Part shown: positions 50,658 through 60,581 of the stretch, piece by piece
How positions within the stretch are numbered: position 1 is the first letter of the stretch
Layout of the letters: the number at the start of each line of letters is the position of its first letter
From: Amycolatopsis iheyensis
Lineage (GTDB): Bacteria > Actinomycetota > Actinomycetes > Mycobacteriales > Pseudonocardiaceae
Direction: 5' to 3'
DNA: 64,000 nt
Assembly (NCBI RefSeq): GCF_024703995.1
Contig: NZ_JAMXQV010000007.1
Span: forward strand, 1 to 64,000
Program-made: the position numbers and the translations under genes
Notes under the pieces: generated by a model
Seen by the model: the letters and a program-made list of their open reading frames with translations, nothing else
The model's database searches: none
Told to the model about the DNA's origin: nothing

Positions 50658-51071
50658 GTGTTCAAGGGTTTCAAAGACTTCCTGATGCGCGGCAACGTCG
50701 TCGACCTCGCCGTCGCGGTGGTCATCGGCTCGGCGTTCACGGCGATCGTCACGGCGTTCACCAACGGCCTCATCAAGCCGCTGATCAGCACGATCGGCGG
50801 CACGGACGCCGCGAAGGGCCTCGGCTACCAGATCTTCGACAACAACCAGGCCACGTTCCTCGACTTCGGCGGCGTGATCAACGCGGCGATCAACTTCGTG
50901 CTGGTCGCGGCGGTGGTCTACTTCGTGATCGTGCTGCCGGTGAAGCACGTGCAGGAGCGGCGCAAGCGCGGCCAGGAGCCGGGCCCGTCGGAGCCGACGG
51001 ACGTCGAGCTGCTGATCGAGATCCGCGACCTGCTGCGCGCGCAGTCCCAGCGCGACAACGGCCGCGACTGA
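50658..51071 (+). CDS. mscL: Large-conductance mechanosensitive channel MscL
   Basis: 137 aa. FKGFKDFLMRGNVVDLAVAV, then VIGSAFTAIVTAFTNGLIKP is the first gating helix; INFVLVAAVVYFVIVLPVKH is the second. A C-terminal helix (DVELLIEIRDLLRAQ) bundles the pentamer. It relieves turgor on osmotic downshock. GTG start at 50658 with GAGGAGAG. Synteny with Rv0985c. Confidence 0.95.
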   Translation: MFKGFKDFLMRGNVVDLAVAVVIGSAFTAIVTAFTNGLIKPLISTIGGTDAAKGLGYQIFDNNQATFLDFGGVINAAINFVLVAAVVYFVIVLPVKHVQERRKRGQEPGPSEPTDVELLIEIRDLLRAQSQRDNGRD

Positions 51072-51077
51072 GGCCGG

Positions 51078-51251
51078 TCAGCGATCGTGGTGCGGAGGCC
51101 GGTTCTCCCGGTACCAGTCGTCCGGGAGCCCGGCACGCCCGCCGGCGTCCCGCTCATCGGAAGTCGTCTCGGGCAGGACGTCCCCGAAGATCTCGTCGAC
51201 CCGCCGGCGCTGCTCGCTGCGGGTCTTGGGGTCGCGTTCCTGGCCGGACAT
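51078..51251 (-). CDS. Small conserved-looking protein, 57 aa
   Basis: ATG 51251 opens a charged, helical product (MSGQERDPKTRSEQRRRVDE, IFGDVLPETTSDERDAGG, DDWYRENRPPHHDR). The DDWYRENRPPHH ending is typical of small actinobacterial proteins encoded next to mscL. It is convergent with mscL, six bases apart. Function unknown. Confidence 0.65.
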   Translation of the reverse strand: MSGQERDPKTRSEQRRRVDEIFGDVLPETTSDERDAGGRAGLPDDWYRENRPPHHDR

Positions 51252-51297
51252 GCTCCCAGTGTCCCACGACAGTTCTTTGACAACTCCAGAGCGAAGC

Positions 51298-52338
51298 TCA
51301 AAGCCGGCGGCGCAGCTCGTCCCGCCACTCGCGGACCTGGTCGTCGCTGTGCAGGAAGTCCTCGCCGGGCCCTGGCCTGAGGTCGATCCCGAAGAGCAGA
51401 TCGAGCGCCCACCGCTGGTCTTCGTCCAGTTCGCACTCGTCATCACTGTGCCACCGAGAGGCCCAGCGGTCGGCCTCATCGCGGCTGATCCGCCCGGACA
51501 GGACGCCGGTGAAGCACGCTTCGATCTCGGCGAGGTCCGGCCCGCTCAGCCGCCGGCGCTGCGCCGGCGTCAGCACCAGGCCGGCCGCGGCGACGTTCTC
51601 TTCGAGGTGCGCGATCCGGCCGGTCCCCGGAATCGGCAGCAGCACCGGCGAGTGCCCGAGCAGCCAGGCGAGCGCGACCTGAGCGGCGGTCGCGCCCAGC
51701 TCCGCGGCGATCGCGGCGACCCGGGGCCCGCCGACCGGCGCGACGGGCCGCCACGGCAGGAACGCGATGCCCGCCGCGGCACAGTCCCGCAGCACCGGCT
51801 CGTGCTCCCGGTCGTGCAGGTTGTAGCGGTTCTGGACGCTCGCGACGTCGATGATCTCCCGGGCGCTCGCCAGCTCGCCGGCCGTCACCTCGGACAGCCC
51901 GAGGAGCCCGACCTTCCCGGCGAGCTGCAGCTCCCGGAGGGTGCCGAGCTGGTCGGCCAGGGGCGTCTCCGGGTCGATGCGGTGCAGCTGCAGCAGGCCG
52001 ATCCGCTCCACGCGCAGCCGGCGCAGGGCCTGCTCGACCTGGTCTCGCAGGATCTCGGGCCGGGCGTCGAGCCGCCACTCACCGCCGGGTCCGGTGCGCG
52101 CGACACCGACCTTGGTGGTGATCACCAGCTCGTCCGGGTACGGGTGCAACGCCGAGGCGAGCAGCTCCTCGTTGGCTCCGCCGCCGTAGAGGTGGGCGGT
52201 GTCGATGAGCGTGACGCCCAGTTCGACGGCCCGTCGGGCGACGGCGATCGCACGTTCAGGGTCGGTTTCGGCCGGCAGGTGCATCGCGCCGAAGCCGAGC
52301 CGGCGCACCTTCAGCCGGCCACCGATGAGGAAGTCCAT
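51298..52338 (-). CDS. Aldo/keto reductase with C-terminal extension
   Basis: 346 aa. RRLGFGAMHLPAETDPERAI, then GVTLIDTAHLYGGGANEELL (catalytic Asp and Tyr), VITTKVGVARTG, LLQLHRIDPETPLADQLGTL (His) and LLPIPGTGRIAHLEENVAAA (NADPH binding) define the family. Residues 275-346 add an acidic, Trp-containing domain (SGRISRDEADRWASRWHSDD), absent from standard members. Reduces aldehydes or ketones with NADPH. Substrate unknown. Confidence 0.88.
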   Translation of the reverse strand: MDFLIGGRLKVRRLGFGAMHLPAETDPERAIAVARRAVELGVTLIDTAHLYGGGANEELLASALHPYPDELVITTKVGVARTGPGGEWRLDARPEILRDQVEQALRRLRVERIGLLQLHRIDPETPLADQLGTLRELQLAGKVGLLGLSEVTAGELASAREIIDVASVQNRYNLHDREHEPVLRDCAAAGIAFLPWRPVAPVGGPRVAAIAAELGATAAQVALAWLLGHSPVLLPIPGTGRIAHLEENVAAAGLVLTPAQRRRLSGPDLAEIEACFTGVLSGRISRDEADRWASRWHSDDECELDEDQRWALDLLFGIDLRPGPGEDFLHSDDQVREWRDELRRRL

Positions 52339-52384
52339 GACCGGAGCGACGCTATCGGCGGCGCCCCGGTCAGGCCAGGGAGTT

Positions 52385-52885
52385 TCAGACCTCTTCGAGG
52401 CCGGAAAGCTCGTCGATCACGTGCGGCACGAGCGAGGTCAGCGTCGCCATCCCGTCGCGCACCGCGGACCGCGAGCCGGCGAGGTTGACCACCAGGGTGC
52501 TGCCGGACACGCCCGCCAGCCCCCGCGAGATCCCGGCGTCCACCGCGCCGGCGGCCAGCCCGGAGGCGCGGATGGCCTCGCTGATGCCCGGGATCGGCCG
52601 GTCGAGCACACCGGCCGTCGCGTCCGGCGTGCGGTCACGCGGCAGCACGCCGGTGCCGCCGACGGTGATCACCAGGTCGGCGCCGCCGATCACGGCGGTG
52701 TTGAGCGCGTTGCGGATACCCGCGGTCTCGGCTTCGACCACCACGACACCGTCGACGATGAAGCCCGCTTCTTCGAGCAGTTCCGTCACCAGCGGGCCAG
52801 TGGTGTCCTCGTGCTCGCCGTGCGCCACGCGATCGTCCACGATGACCACGAGGGCCCGGCCCAGCCGTTGTGCACTCCGTTCCAT
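52385..52885 (-). CDS. moaB: MogA/MoaB-family molybdenum cofactor protein
   Basis: 166 aa from ATG 52885. ALVVIVDDRVAHGEHEDTTG, then PLVTELLEEAGFIVDGVVVV, then DLVITVGGTGVLPRDRTPDA, the GGTG motif with the following Asp. It binds molybdopterin for adenylylation. Placed as moaB2 (Rv0984) next to mscL. It complements the MoeA gene at 46677 in the same pathway. Confidence 0.88.
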   Translation of the reverse strand: MERSAQRLGRALVVIVDDRVAHGEHEDTTGPLVTELLEEAGFIVDGVVVVEAETAGIRNALNTAVIGGADLVITVGGTGVLPRDRTPDATAGVLDRPIPGISEAIRASGLAAGAVDAGISRGLAGVSGSTLVVNLAGSRSAVRDGMATLTSLVPHVIDELSGLEEV

Positions 52886-53008
52886 GGCGCCCACCGTAGT
52901 CGGTTTCGCCCTTCCGGCGCCGGGAGGTGCCGGGTGAGTTCTGACGATTCCCTGACGTGCCCGCGCGCGACCGGGCACGTCCACGCGGCGGCCCCTAGCG
53001 TGGCCGGT

Positions 53009-54064
53009 GTGCGCGTACTGGTCACCGGCGGAGCCGGGTTCATCGGGTCCCACATCGCCGATCTGCTGGCGGACGGCGGTGACGAGGTCGTGGTGCTCGA
53101 CAACCTCCTGCCGACGGCCCACGGCTCCCGCACCCCACCCGCGTACACCGGCAGGCACCGGTTCCTGCGCGGAGACGTCACGGACGCCGAGATCGTCGCG
53201 GAACTGCTGGACGGCGTCGATGCCGTGTGCCACCAGGCGGCGGTGGTCGGCCACGGCGTCGACCCGTCCGACGCGCCGTCGTACGCCCTGCACAACGACT
53301 ACGGCACGGCGGTGCTGCTGGCGGCGATGCACGCGGCAGGCATCCGGAAGCTCGTGCTGGCGTCGTCGATGGTCGTCTACGGCGAAGGCCGGTACGCGTG
53401 CCCGGACCACGGCGTGGTGGCGCCGTCCCCGCGGCGGGCGTCCGATGTGGACGCCGGGCGGTTCGAGCCGCGGTGCCCGGCCTGCGGCGCCGAGCTGAGC
53501 TGGCGGCTGGTGCCCGAAGACGCGCCGCTGAACCCCCGCAGCACGTACGCGGCGACGAAGCTGGCGCAGGAACACCTGGCGGGCGCCTGGGCCCGGCAGA
53601 CGGGCGGCAGCGTGTGGGCGATGCGCTACCACAACGTCTACGGCCCCCGGATGCCGCAGAACACCCCGTACGCCGGGGTCGCGTCCCTGTTCCGCTCGGC
53701 GCTGGTGCGCGGCGAAGCACCACGCGTACTCGAGGACGGCCGCCAGCAACGCGACTTCGTGCACGTCCACGACGTCGCGAGGGCGAACGTCCTCGCCCTG
53801 CGCACCGAGGGCCCGGCCGGCGAAATCACCCCGGTGAACGTCTGCTCCGGCACCCCGCACACGGTGGGCGAGCTGGCGGCGGAGCTGGCCCGCGCCTGCG
53901 CCGGCCCGGCACCCGAGGTGGTGGGCGGCGCCCGCGCGGCCGACGTCCGCCACGTGGTGGCCGACCCCGCCCGGGCCCGCGAACTGCTGGGCTTCACGGC
54001 GGAGATCGGCTTCACGGAGGGCATGGCGGACTTCGCGACGGCCGAACTACGCGCCCCGGTCTGA
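53009..54064 (+). CDS. NAD-dependent sugar epimerase/dehydratase
   Basis: 351 aa. VRVLVTGGAGFIGSHIADLL is the GxxGxxG Rossmann start; RKLVLASSMVVYGEGRYACP holds the catalytic Ser; STYAATKLAQEHLAG gives YxxxK. An insertion between (FEPRCPACGAELSWRL) has a CxxC, perhaps a zinc knuckle. It acts on a nucleotide sugar; the exact one is not determined. GTG 53009. A 90-bp gap separates it from the convergent SnoaL gene. Confidence 0.87.
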   Translation: MRVLVTGGAGFIGSHIADLLADGGDEVVVLDNLLPTAHGSRTPPAYTGRHRFLRGDVTDAEIVAELLDGVDAVCHQAAVVGHGVDPSDAPSYALHNDYGTAVLLAAMHAAGIRKLVLASSMVVYGEGRYACPDHGVVAPSPRRASDVDAGRFEPRCPACGAELSWRLVPEDAPLNPRSTYAATKLAQEHLAGAWARQTGGSVWAMRYHNVYGPRMPQNTPYAGVASLFRSALVRGEAPRVLEDGRQQRDFVHVHDVARANVLALRTEGPAGEITPVNVCSGTPHTVGELAAELARACAGPAPEVVGGARAADVRHVVADPARARELLGFTAEIGFTEGMADFATAELRAPV

Positions 54065-54154
54065 CCTCAACCCGCGAACGCCCGCCCAACCCACGTCCAC
54101 CACACCGCAGCCGTCCCCACATCACCACAGCAGAACTACGCGCCCCGTCCAACC

Positions 54155-54925
54155 TCAACCCGCGAGCGCCTGCGCGACGGTGAGACTGTCCTCGTACACG
54201 TGGTACCGCGTGATCACGCCACTGTCGACGGTGAGGTGCAGGGCGCAGCGGGCGGTGTACGCGCGGCCGGTGGCCTTCACCGTCTGGCGGATGTCACCGA
54301 GCACCACCGCGTCCGGGCCGTCGACGAGAATCCTCGGCGCCGTCCCGCCCCGCGCACCGGGGACATGGAACGTGTTCAGCTCGCGGAAGTGCTCAGCGAC
54401 GTCGGCGCGCGTCGAGCGTTCCCGGATCCACGGCACCGCCGGATGCCCCGCCTCGGGCCAGTCGAGCTGCCAGTCGACGGCCGCGGCGAACAGCTCGGCG
54501 ATCCGGTCCGGGTCGCCGTCGGCCAGCCGGGTGAGGAACTCCGTCACCGCGGCCCGCGTGCCCGCTTCCGCACCCGTGAACTGGTGGTCGTGCCGGATGC
54601 GGCCGTCCTGGTCCAGCATCAGGAAGATGGTGCCGCTCCATACCGGAGCGCCGCCGGTCGTGGGGACCATGTGGGTGGTGAACGTGATCGCGTCGTGGTG
54701 GTCCAGGACCTCTTCCGCGGCGACGAAGACGAACTCGCCCGGCGCGACGAACTGTTCGTGAGCGCCGGCGACGCGGGCTTCGAGAGCGTCGCGCCCGCGG
54801 TGCTCGGCGGATTCGGTGTACTGCACGCCGTCCTCGGCCCACAGCTCGGTGACGGCCCGGCGGCGCGTCGCGGGATCCGGCTCGTTCCACACCGCCACAT
54901 AGCGGTCGATCAACTTCGTGGTCAT
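54155..54925 (-). CDS. Double SnoaL-like domain protein
   Basis: 256 aa made of two NTF2-fold units: residues 1-125 (LIDRYVAVWNEPDPATRRRA, VTELWAEDGVQYTESAEH) and 130-250 (VTEFLTRLADGDPDRIAELF, then DWQLDWPEAGHPAVPWIRER). SnoaL domains serve as small-molecule enzymes or binding proteins. Divergent from the WYL regulator, which may control it. Confidence 0.8.
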   Translation of the reverse strand: MTTKLIDRYVAVWNEPDPATRRRAVTELWAEDGVQYTESAEHRGRDALEARVAGAHEQFVAPGEFVFVAAEEVLDHHDAITFTTHMVPTTGGAPVWSGTIFLMLDQDGRIRHDHQFTGAEAGTRAAVTEFLTRLADGDPDRIAELFAAAVDWQLDWPEAGHPAVPWIRERSTRADVAEHFRELNTFHVPGARGGTAPRILVDGPDAVVLGDIRQTVKATGRAYTARCALHLTVDSGVITRYHVYEDSLTVAQALAG

Positions 54926-54988
54926 GGCCGGACGCTATTCCGGGTTCCCTGACACCTGCTGTCAGTGGATTCCGGCAGACTTGCCGGC

Positions 54989-55957
54989 ATGCGCGCGACG
55001 CGGCTGGTCTCCCTGCTGTTGCTGCTGCAGTCCCGGGACCGGATGACCGCCCGAGAGCTGGCGGACGCCCTGGAGGTGTCGGTCCGGACGATCTACCGGG
55101 ACGTCGACTCGCTCGGCGCCGCGGGTGTGCCGGTGTACGGCGAGCCCGGCCACGACGGCGGCTACCGGCTCCTCGACGGCTACCGGACCCGGCTGACCGG
55201 CCTCACCGCGGACGAGGCCGAGGCGCTGTTCCTGACCGGCCTCCCGGCCGCGGCCGCCCAGCTCGGCTTGACGGCCGCGACGACCACCGCGCAGCTCAAG
55301 CTCATGGCCGCCTTGCCCGCCGAACTGCGTGATCGCGCCGGGCGCGTCGCCGGGCGGTTCCACCTCGACCTCCCGCCGTGGTACCTCGGCGCCGAGCGGA
55401 CTCCGCACCTGGCGCCGATCGCCGAGGCCACCTGGAACCAGCGGGCCGTGCGGATCCGCTACCTGCGCTGGGCGGAGCCGCAAGAAATCACGCGCGCGGT
55501 GGAGCCACACGGGCTGGTCCTCAAGGCGGGCAACTGGTACCTCGTGGCTCGCGCACACGGTCAGTTCCGCACTTACCGGATCTCGCGGATCCTCGACGTC
55601 GACGTCCTGCCTGACGCGTTCGAGCGGGCCGAAGGGTTCGACCTGGCCGCGCACTGGGAGAGCTACCTCGACCACTTCGACCGCCGCCGGCACCAGGACA
55701 CGGCGGTCCTACGGCTCTCCGCGCGCGGCCTCGACCGGCTGCCCCAGCTGCTGGAGCCGGCCGTCGTCGCGGCCCGGAAGACGATCGCCGGGGCGGACCC
55801 GGCGGGCTGGACCGAGGTCGAGATTCCCATCGAATCGGTCGAGGCCGCCGTACCCGAGCTGCTGAAGTTCGGCGCCGACGTCGAAGTCGTCGCGCCGGAA
55901 GCGCTCCGGGCCGAGGTCGTCCGGACCGTGCGGGCGATGGCCGGGAACTACGGCTAG
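54989..55957 (+). CDS. WYL-domain transcriptional regulator
   Basis: 322 aa. [20 protein letters not shown], then [20 protein letters not shown] is the HTH_11 DNA-binding part. [20 protein letters not shown] and [20 protein letters not shown] form the WYL sensor. A C-terminal extension ([15 protein letters not shown]) follows. YafY/PafC-type regulators respond to small ligands or nucleic acids. It overlaps the convergent histidine kinase gene by four bases. Confidence 0.92.
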   Translation: MRATRLVSLLLLLQSRDRMTARELADALEVSVRTIYRDVDSLGAAGVPVYGEPGHDGGYRLLDGYRTRLTGLTADEAEALFLTGLPAAAAQLGLTAATTTAQLKLMAALPAELRDRAGRVAGRFHLDLPPWYLGAERTPHLAPIAEATWNQRAVRIRYLRWAEPQEITRAVEPHGLVLKAGNWYLVARAHGQFRTYRISRILDVDVLPDAFERAEGFDLAAHWESYLDHFDRRRHQDTAVLRLSARGLDRLPQLLEPAVVAARKTIAGADPAGWTEVEIPIESVEAAVPELLKFGADVEVVAPEALRAEVVRTVRAMAGNYG

Positions 55958-57003
55958 GACGTCGCGAGCGGCAGCCGGACCTCGAAGCGGCAGCCCGGCC
56001 CGTGGTTGTGCACGCCGATCTTCCCGCGGTGCGCCTCGACCAGGCCCTTGGTGATGGCCAGGCCGAGCCCGCCGCCGCTGGTCGTGCCGCCGCGTTCCGG
56101 GGTCCGGGCCTGCGTGCCCCGGAAGGCGACGTCGAACACGCGGGTGATCTCGTCGTCCGGGATGCCGCCGCAGGAGTCGTCGACGGCGAGGAGGGCCTCG
56201 TCGCCGTCGACGCCGATCTGCACCGCGACCGTCCCGTCCGGCGGGGTGTGCCGGATCGCGTTGGACACCAGGTTCCGCACGATCCGAGCCAGTTCCGGGT
56301 CGCTGCCGGTCACCACCGGCCAGGTCGAGGCGTTGGCGAGGACACGCACGCGCTTGCGTTCGGCGACCGGGCTCTGCGCGGCGACGGCGTCGCTGACGAC
56401 GTCCTGCAGCGGCACCGCGGACATGGTGAGCTCGAGGGCGCCGGCGGTGATGCGCGAGAGCTCGAACAGGTCGCCCACCATGGCCGAAAGCCGTGTGGTC
56501 TCGCCGCTGATCCGCTGGGCGTAGTCGGCGACCTCGTCGCGTTCGGACACCACGCCGTCGGCCAGCGCCTCGGCCATCGCCTGGATGCCCGCCAGTGGGC
56601 TGCGCAGGTCGTGACTGATCCAGGCGACCAGCTCGCGCCGGGACGCCTCGGCCGCGCGTTCCCGGTCCCGGGCCTCGCGCTCCCACACACTCCGGCGCGC
56701 GATCGCCCGGCCGAGGATGATCGCCGCGGGCACCGTGCCCACCGCGACGAGCAGGCAGACCAGCAGCATCGTGGTCAGCGCCGGGGTGAACATGAACCCG
56801 CTGACGCCCAGGACGCCGACCAGCGTCGCGAGCACCGGGATCAGCACCAGCACGGTGAGCGTGGTGGCCAGCGAGCCCCGGCGCAGGACGTAGAGCACCA
56901 CCCCGCCGATGGCCGCGACCGGGAGGGAGAAGAGCAGCGCCAACGGCAGGATGTGCCAGAGGTGCGTCACCATCTCGCCGAAGGACTCACCAGGCTCGAT
57001 CAC
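55954..57003 (-). CDS. Sensor histidine kinase
   Basis: 349 aa. Four hydrophobic segments in the first 130 residues form a compact sensor with almost no extracellular loop. The kinase has [20 protein letters not shown] (H-box), [20 protein letters not shown] (N-box), [15 protein letters not shown] (G1) and [16 protein letters not shown] (G2). It is coupled to the response regulator by GTGA overlap. Membrane stress sensing is likely but not shown. Confidence 0.92.
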   Translation of the reverse strand: MIEPGESFGEMVTHLWHILPLALLFSLPVAAIGGVVLYVLRRGSLATTLTVLVLIPVLATLVGVLGVSGFMFTPALTTMLLVCLLVAVGTVPAAIILGRAIARRSVWEREARDRERAAEASRRELVAWISHDLRSPLAGIQAMAEALADGVVSERDEVADYAQRISGETTRLSAMVGDLFELSRITAGALELTMSAVPLQDVVSDAVAAQSPVAERKRVRVLANASTWPVVTGSDPELARIVRNLVSNAIRHTPPDGTVAVQIGVDGDEALLAVDDSCGGIPDDEITRVFDVAFRGTQARTPERGGTTSGGGLGLAITKGLVEAHRGKIGVHNHGPGCRFEVRLPLATS

Positions 57004-57704
57004 GGCTGCTCCCGGTCGTAGCGGTAGCCGACACCCCACACGGTCGCGACCCGGGCCGGCTTGGCCGGGTCGCGCTCGATCTTCTCGCGCAACCGTCGCA
57101 CGTGGACGGTCACAGTGGACTGGTCGCCGAAGTCCCAGCCCCACACCTTTTCGAGCAGGTCCGCGCGCGAGTAGGCGACGCCGGGGTGGGAGAGGAAGAA
57201 CGCCAGCAGGTCGAACTCCCGGGTGGTGAGCGGCAGTTCGCGGCCGGCGAGGGTCGCGGTGCGCGCGGTCATCTGCAGGCGGAGGTTTCCGTCGGCCAGT
57301 TCCGCGGCGGCCGGTTCCGGGCGCGGCATTCGCGCGCGGCGCAGCACCGAAGCCACGCGCAGGGCGAGCTCCTTGGGACTGAAGGGTTTGGTGACGTAGT
57401 CGTCGGCGCCGAGCTGGAGCCCGGCGATCCGGTTCTCCTCCTCGCCCAGCGCGGTGAGCATGACGATCGGCACCTGGCTGACCTGGCGCAGCCGCTTGCA
57501 CACCTCGAGCCCGTTGATCCCCGGCATCATGACGTCGAGGACGACGAGGTCGGGTTCGTGGGCGGCGAACTGGGCCAGCCCTTCGCCACCGTCGCCGGCC
57601 TGGTCGACGGTGAACCCGGCCACCTCGAGGTAGCGGCGGACGACGTCGCGGACCGTCTCGTCGTCGTCGACCACGAGCACGCGCCCGGCCTGATCGTTCA
57701 TCAC
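57000..57704 (-). CDS. OmpR-family response regulator
   Basis: 234 aa. [20 protein letters not shown] holds the acidic pocket; [20 protein letters not shown] the phospho-Asp; [20 protein letters not shown] and [15 protein letters not shown] the Thr and Lys. The C-terminal winged helix has [20 protein letters not shown], then [20 protein letters not shown]. It works with the downstream kinase. Its neighbourhood to PepD and MoaB recalls mprAB, but orthology is not proven. Confidence 0.93.
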   Translation of the reverse strand: MMNDQAGRVLVVDDDETVRDVVRRYLEVAGFTVDQAGDGGEGLAQFAAHEPDLVVLDVMMPGINGLEVCKRLRQVSQVPIVMLTALGEEENRIAGLQLGADDYVTKPFSPKELALRVASVLRRARMPRPEPAAAELADGNLRLQMTARTATLAGRELPLTTREFDLLAFFLSHPGVAYSRADLLEKVWGWDFGDQSTVTVHVRRLREKIERDPAKPARVATVWGVGYRYDREQP

Positions 57705-57711
57705 GTCTCCC

Positions 57712-59097
57712 TCACCAGCCGGTCAGCAGCAGGTGGTTGACCACCAGGGCCGTCACCGCCTGGGCGGCGAGCCACCACCGGCGCCCGGGCCGCGGCAGCA
57801 GGGCCGTCAGCGGCAGCAACCACACCCCGAACGGTAGCCAGATCCGTTCGGTCTCGGCCTTCGACAGGCCCGAAACGTCGGCGAACACGATGGTGACCAG
57901 GGCGGCCACGCCCAGCAGCAGCACCGGGTCGGCGAACCACGAGCGCGGCCGCCCCATGCCCCGGCGGACACCGACGATCACCGCGGGACCGAGCGCGACG
58001 GCCACCGCCGCCAGGTCCGCCCAGACGAAGTACGAGTAGGGCCGGACCAGCGCGACGCCCTGGTAGTACCGCTCGACGACCAGGTGGTACCCGTCGAGCC
58101 ACCAGAAGCCCGCCCAGGCGAAGAGGCCGACGACGACCAGCGCCGCGACGATCGCCAGGGCCGCCGCGCGCCACTGCCGGCCGAGCACGGCCACGGCCAC
58201 CGCGAGCAGGCCGAGCAGCACCAGGCCGTACGACAGGAAGATGCCGAAGCCGAGCAGCACGCCGGCCACCAGCCCGGCCGGGACGGCGTACCGGCGGCCG
58301 AGGGAAAACCCCTTCGCGGACAACGCGAGCAGCGCCAGGCCGGTCGCGGTCGTCCCGGCGAAGAGGCCGTCCGCCGACACGCCGATCCACACCGCGCCGG
58401 GGGTCAGGACGGCGAACGGCAGCACCACGCGGGCCGCGTCCGGCCGGCCGAGCAGCGCGATCGTGGCGGGCACAGCGACGGCGACCAGGCTGCCGACGAG
58501 CACGACGGCCGTCGCCGCCCACGCGCCGCCGTGCAGGCCGATCCGGTCCAGCCAGACGAACACCAGGGTGGCGCCCGGCGGGTGCCCGGACACGTGCGTC
58601 GCCCAGGCGCCGGGCTGGAAGTCGAGGATGCGGGAGGAGAACTCGCGCAGCATCCGCGGGATGTCGGTGATCCCGGGCACCTCGTGGAGGTACTCCTGCT
58701 CGATGGTGAGCCGGCCGGCGAACCCGCGGCTCCAGCCGTCGACCATGGCGAGCGAGAAGATCCAGGCGAGCGAGGCCAGGTAGCCGACGCCGAGCGCCCG
58801 CCGCCACGGCAGGCGGGCGGCCAGCGTCGGGCCGTGGAGCACGACGGCGACAGCGACGAGCACGGCGAACACCGACCCCGGCCCGACGTGCGGCAGCCAG
58901 TCGGCGAACAACGGTGGCGCCGCGACGAAGATGATCACCCCGGAATGCGGCCGGTTGTAGTACACCCCGACGACAGCGGCCACGGCCACGAGCACCCCGG
59001 CGCCGGCGACGGCGAAGAGGTCGGCACGCCGGCCGGACGGCTCAGGTTCGCGGGCAGGCGGCTCGGCGAGCCGGGCTGCCGGGTTCGGCTCGCTCAT
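57712..59097 (-). CDS. Polytopic membrane protein, GT-C-like
   Basis: 461 aa with about eleven membrane helices. A first outer loop contains GWSRGFAGRLTIEQEYLHEV and FQPGAWATHVSGHPPGATLV, the acidic/His loop style of GT-C glycosyltransferases that use polyprenyl-phosphate sugars. It lies seven bases from the response regulator on the same strand, so the system may share a transcript. Its divergent neighbours are glycosyltransferase genes. Specificity unknown. Confidence 0.65.
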   Translation of the reverse strand: MSEPNPAARLAEPPAREPEPSGRRADLFAVAGAGVLVAVAAVVGVYYNRPHSGVIIFVAAPPLFADWLPHVGPGSVFAVLVAVAVVLHGPTLAARLPWRRALGVGYLASLAWIFSLAMVDGWSRGFAGRLTIEQEYLHEVPGITDIPRMLREFSSRILDFQPGAWATHVSGHPPGATLVFVWLDRIGLHGGAWAATAVVLVGSLVAVAVPATIALLGRPDAARVVLPFAVLTPGAVWIGVSADGLFAGTTATGLALLALSAKGFSLGRRYAVPAGLVAGVLLGFGIFLSYGLVLLGLLAVAVAVLGRQWRAAALAIVAALVVVGLFAWAGFWWLDGYHLVVERYYQGVALVRPYSYFVWADLAAVAVALGPAVIVGVRRGMGRPRSWFADPVLLLGVAALVTIVFADVSGLSKAETERIWLPFGVWLLPLTALLPRPGRRWWLAAQAVTALVVNHLLLTGW

Positions 59098-59241
59098 CGC
59101 TGTCCACCATAAGTCCGGAACCGGTGCTCCGCGCCCTGGGACCGGCAGCCGTAACGACGCGGTAAGAACTCGTCACACGTCATGATTCAGTAAGGCGCAC
59201 AAGGCTTTCCCGAAGTCCACTGCGGACTTACGGTCGGCGCC

Positions 59242-59901
59242 GTGACTGATTCGGAAGTGGACGTCGTCCTGCCGTGCCTCGACGAGGCAGCCGCCCTCCC
59301 GGCCGTACTGGCCGGCCTGCCACCGGGATACCGGGCGATCGTGGTCGACAACGGTTCGGCCGACGGCTCCCCGGAAGTGGCGGCGTCCCTCGGCGCGAAG
59401 GTGGTCCACGAACCACAGCGCGGCTACGGCGCGGCGGTGCACACGGGTCTGGAAGCGGCGACGGCGGACATCGTGTGCTTCGCGGACGCCGACGGCTCCC
59501 TGAGCCTCGCGGACCTCCCCCGCCTGGTGTCCGCGGTTTCGGCGGGCGCCGACCTGGCCGTCGGCCGCCGGGTGCCGAACCGGCCGGGGGTGTGGCCCTG
59601 GCACGCCCGGGCCGGCAACGTGGTGCTGGCGTTGCTGCTGCGCAGCCGCGGCCTGCCGGTCCGGGACATCGCGCCTCTCCGCGCAACGGACCGCCGTGCC
59701 CTGCTCGCGCTGGGGATCACCGACCGCGCGTTCGGCTACCCGCTGGAGCTGCTGCTCAAGGCCCAGCGCGCCGGCTGGCGGGTGGCGGAGTTCCCGGTCG
59801 GCTACGGCGAACGGGCCAAGGGGACGAAGTCGAAGGTCTCGGGATCACTGCGCGGAACCTTGCGCGCGATCCGCGACTTCGGCCGGGTGCTGACCCGATG
59901 A
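59242..59901 (+). CDS. Family 2 glycosyltransferase
   Basis: 219 aa. DVVLPCLDEAAALPAVLAGL, then AIVVDNGSADGSPEVAASLG, then VCFADADGSLSLADLPRLVS, the GT2 nucleotide and DxD motifs; a C-terminal basic stretch (ERAKGTKSKVSGSLRGTLRA) follows. No membrane helix. GTG 59242. It leads an operon coupled by short overlaps with the DUF2064 gene. Confidence 0.9.
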   Translation: MTDSEVDVVLPCLDEAAALPAVLAGLPPGYRAIVVDNGSADGSPEVAASLGAKVVHEPQRGYGAAVHTGLEAATADIVCFADADGSLSLADLPRLVSAVSAGADLAVGRRVPNRPGVWPWHARAGNVVLALLLRSRGLPVRDIAPLRATDRRALLALGITDRAFGYPLELLLKAQRAGWRVAEFPVGYGERAKGTKSKVSGSLRGTLRAIRDFGRVLTR

Positions 59902-60581
59902 CGGCCCGGTTCGCCCTGCTCGTGGTGGCCAAGGCGCCGATCCCGGGCCTCGCCAAGACGCGGCTCTCCCCACCCGCGACGCCGGCCCAGGCGGCGGAGA
60001 TCGCCGCGGCGGCGCTGCTCGACACGCTCGACGCCGTCTGCGCGACACCCGGCGCCGCACCGATCGTCGCGATGACCGGCGACCTCGATGCGGCCGCGCG
60101 AGGCGCCGAGATCGGGCTCGCCCTGCGCCGCGCGACCGTGATCCCGCAGCGCGGCTGGGACTTCGGCGCCCGGCTGGCCAACGCGCACGCCGACACCGCC
60201 GCCGTCCACGCCGGGCTGCCCGTGCTGCAGATCGGCATGGACACCCCGCAGGTCACCCCGGAGTCCCTTGCCGCGGCCGCCGCGCCGATCGTGCACGACG
60301 GGCAAGACGCGGTCCTCGGTCCGGCCGAAGACGGCGGCTGGTGGGCCCTGGGCCTCGCCGACCCGCGGCACGCGCAGGTCCTCGCGGGTGTCCCGATGTC
60401 TCGTGACGACACCGGCGAACGCACGCTGCGCGCCCTCACCGAGTGCGGTCTGCACCCGAGAACCACCCGACAACTGTCCGATGTGGACACCATGACGGAC
60501 GCCCGGGCCGTCGCGGCGGCATGCTCGGGCAGCCGGTTCGCCACGGCGGTCGCCGCGGTCCACGGCCGGGCGGTGGCCTGA
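59898..60581 (+). CDS. DUF2064/TIGR04282-type transferase
   Basis: 227 aa. FALLVVAKAPIPGLAKTRLS, then PPATPAQAAEIAAAALLDTL, then VLQIGMDTPQVTPESLAAAA and AVLGPAEDGGWWALGLADPR are the signature of this nucleotidyl/glycosyl transferase-like family. It is usually next to a family 2 glycosyltransferase, as here. ATGA coupling to the previous gene. The reaction is not established. Confidence 0.88.
   Translation: MTARFALLVVAKAPIPGLAKTRLSPPATPAQAAEIAAAALLDTLDAVCATPGAAPIVAMTGDLDAAARGAEIGLALRRATVIPQRGWDFGARLANAHADTAAVHAGLPVLQIGMDTPQVTPESLAAAAAPIVHDGQDAVLGPAEDGGWWALGLADPRHAQVLAGVPMSRDDTGERTLRALTECGLHPRTTRQLSDVDTMTDARAVAAACSGSRFATAVAAVHGRAVA

Noticed and set aside
53178..54183. Long Arg/Pro-rich frames across the epimerase gene
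   Set aside because: They are compositional shadows of a high-GC coding region.
55954..57704. Direct call of mprA/mprB
   Set aside because: The neighbours recall that pair, but the sensor lacks a large extracellular domain, so only generic family calls are given.
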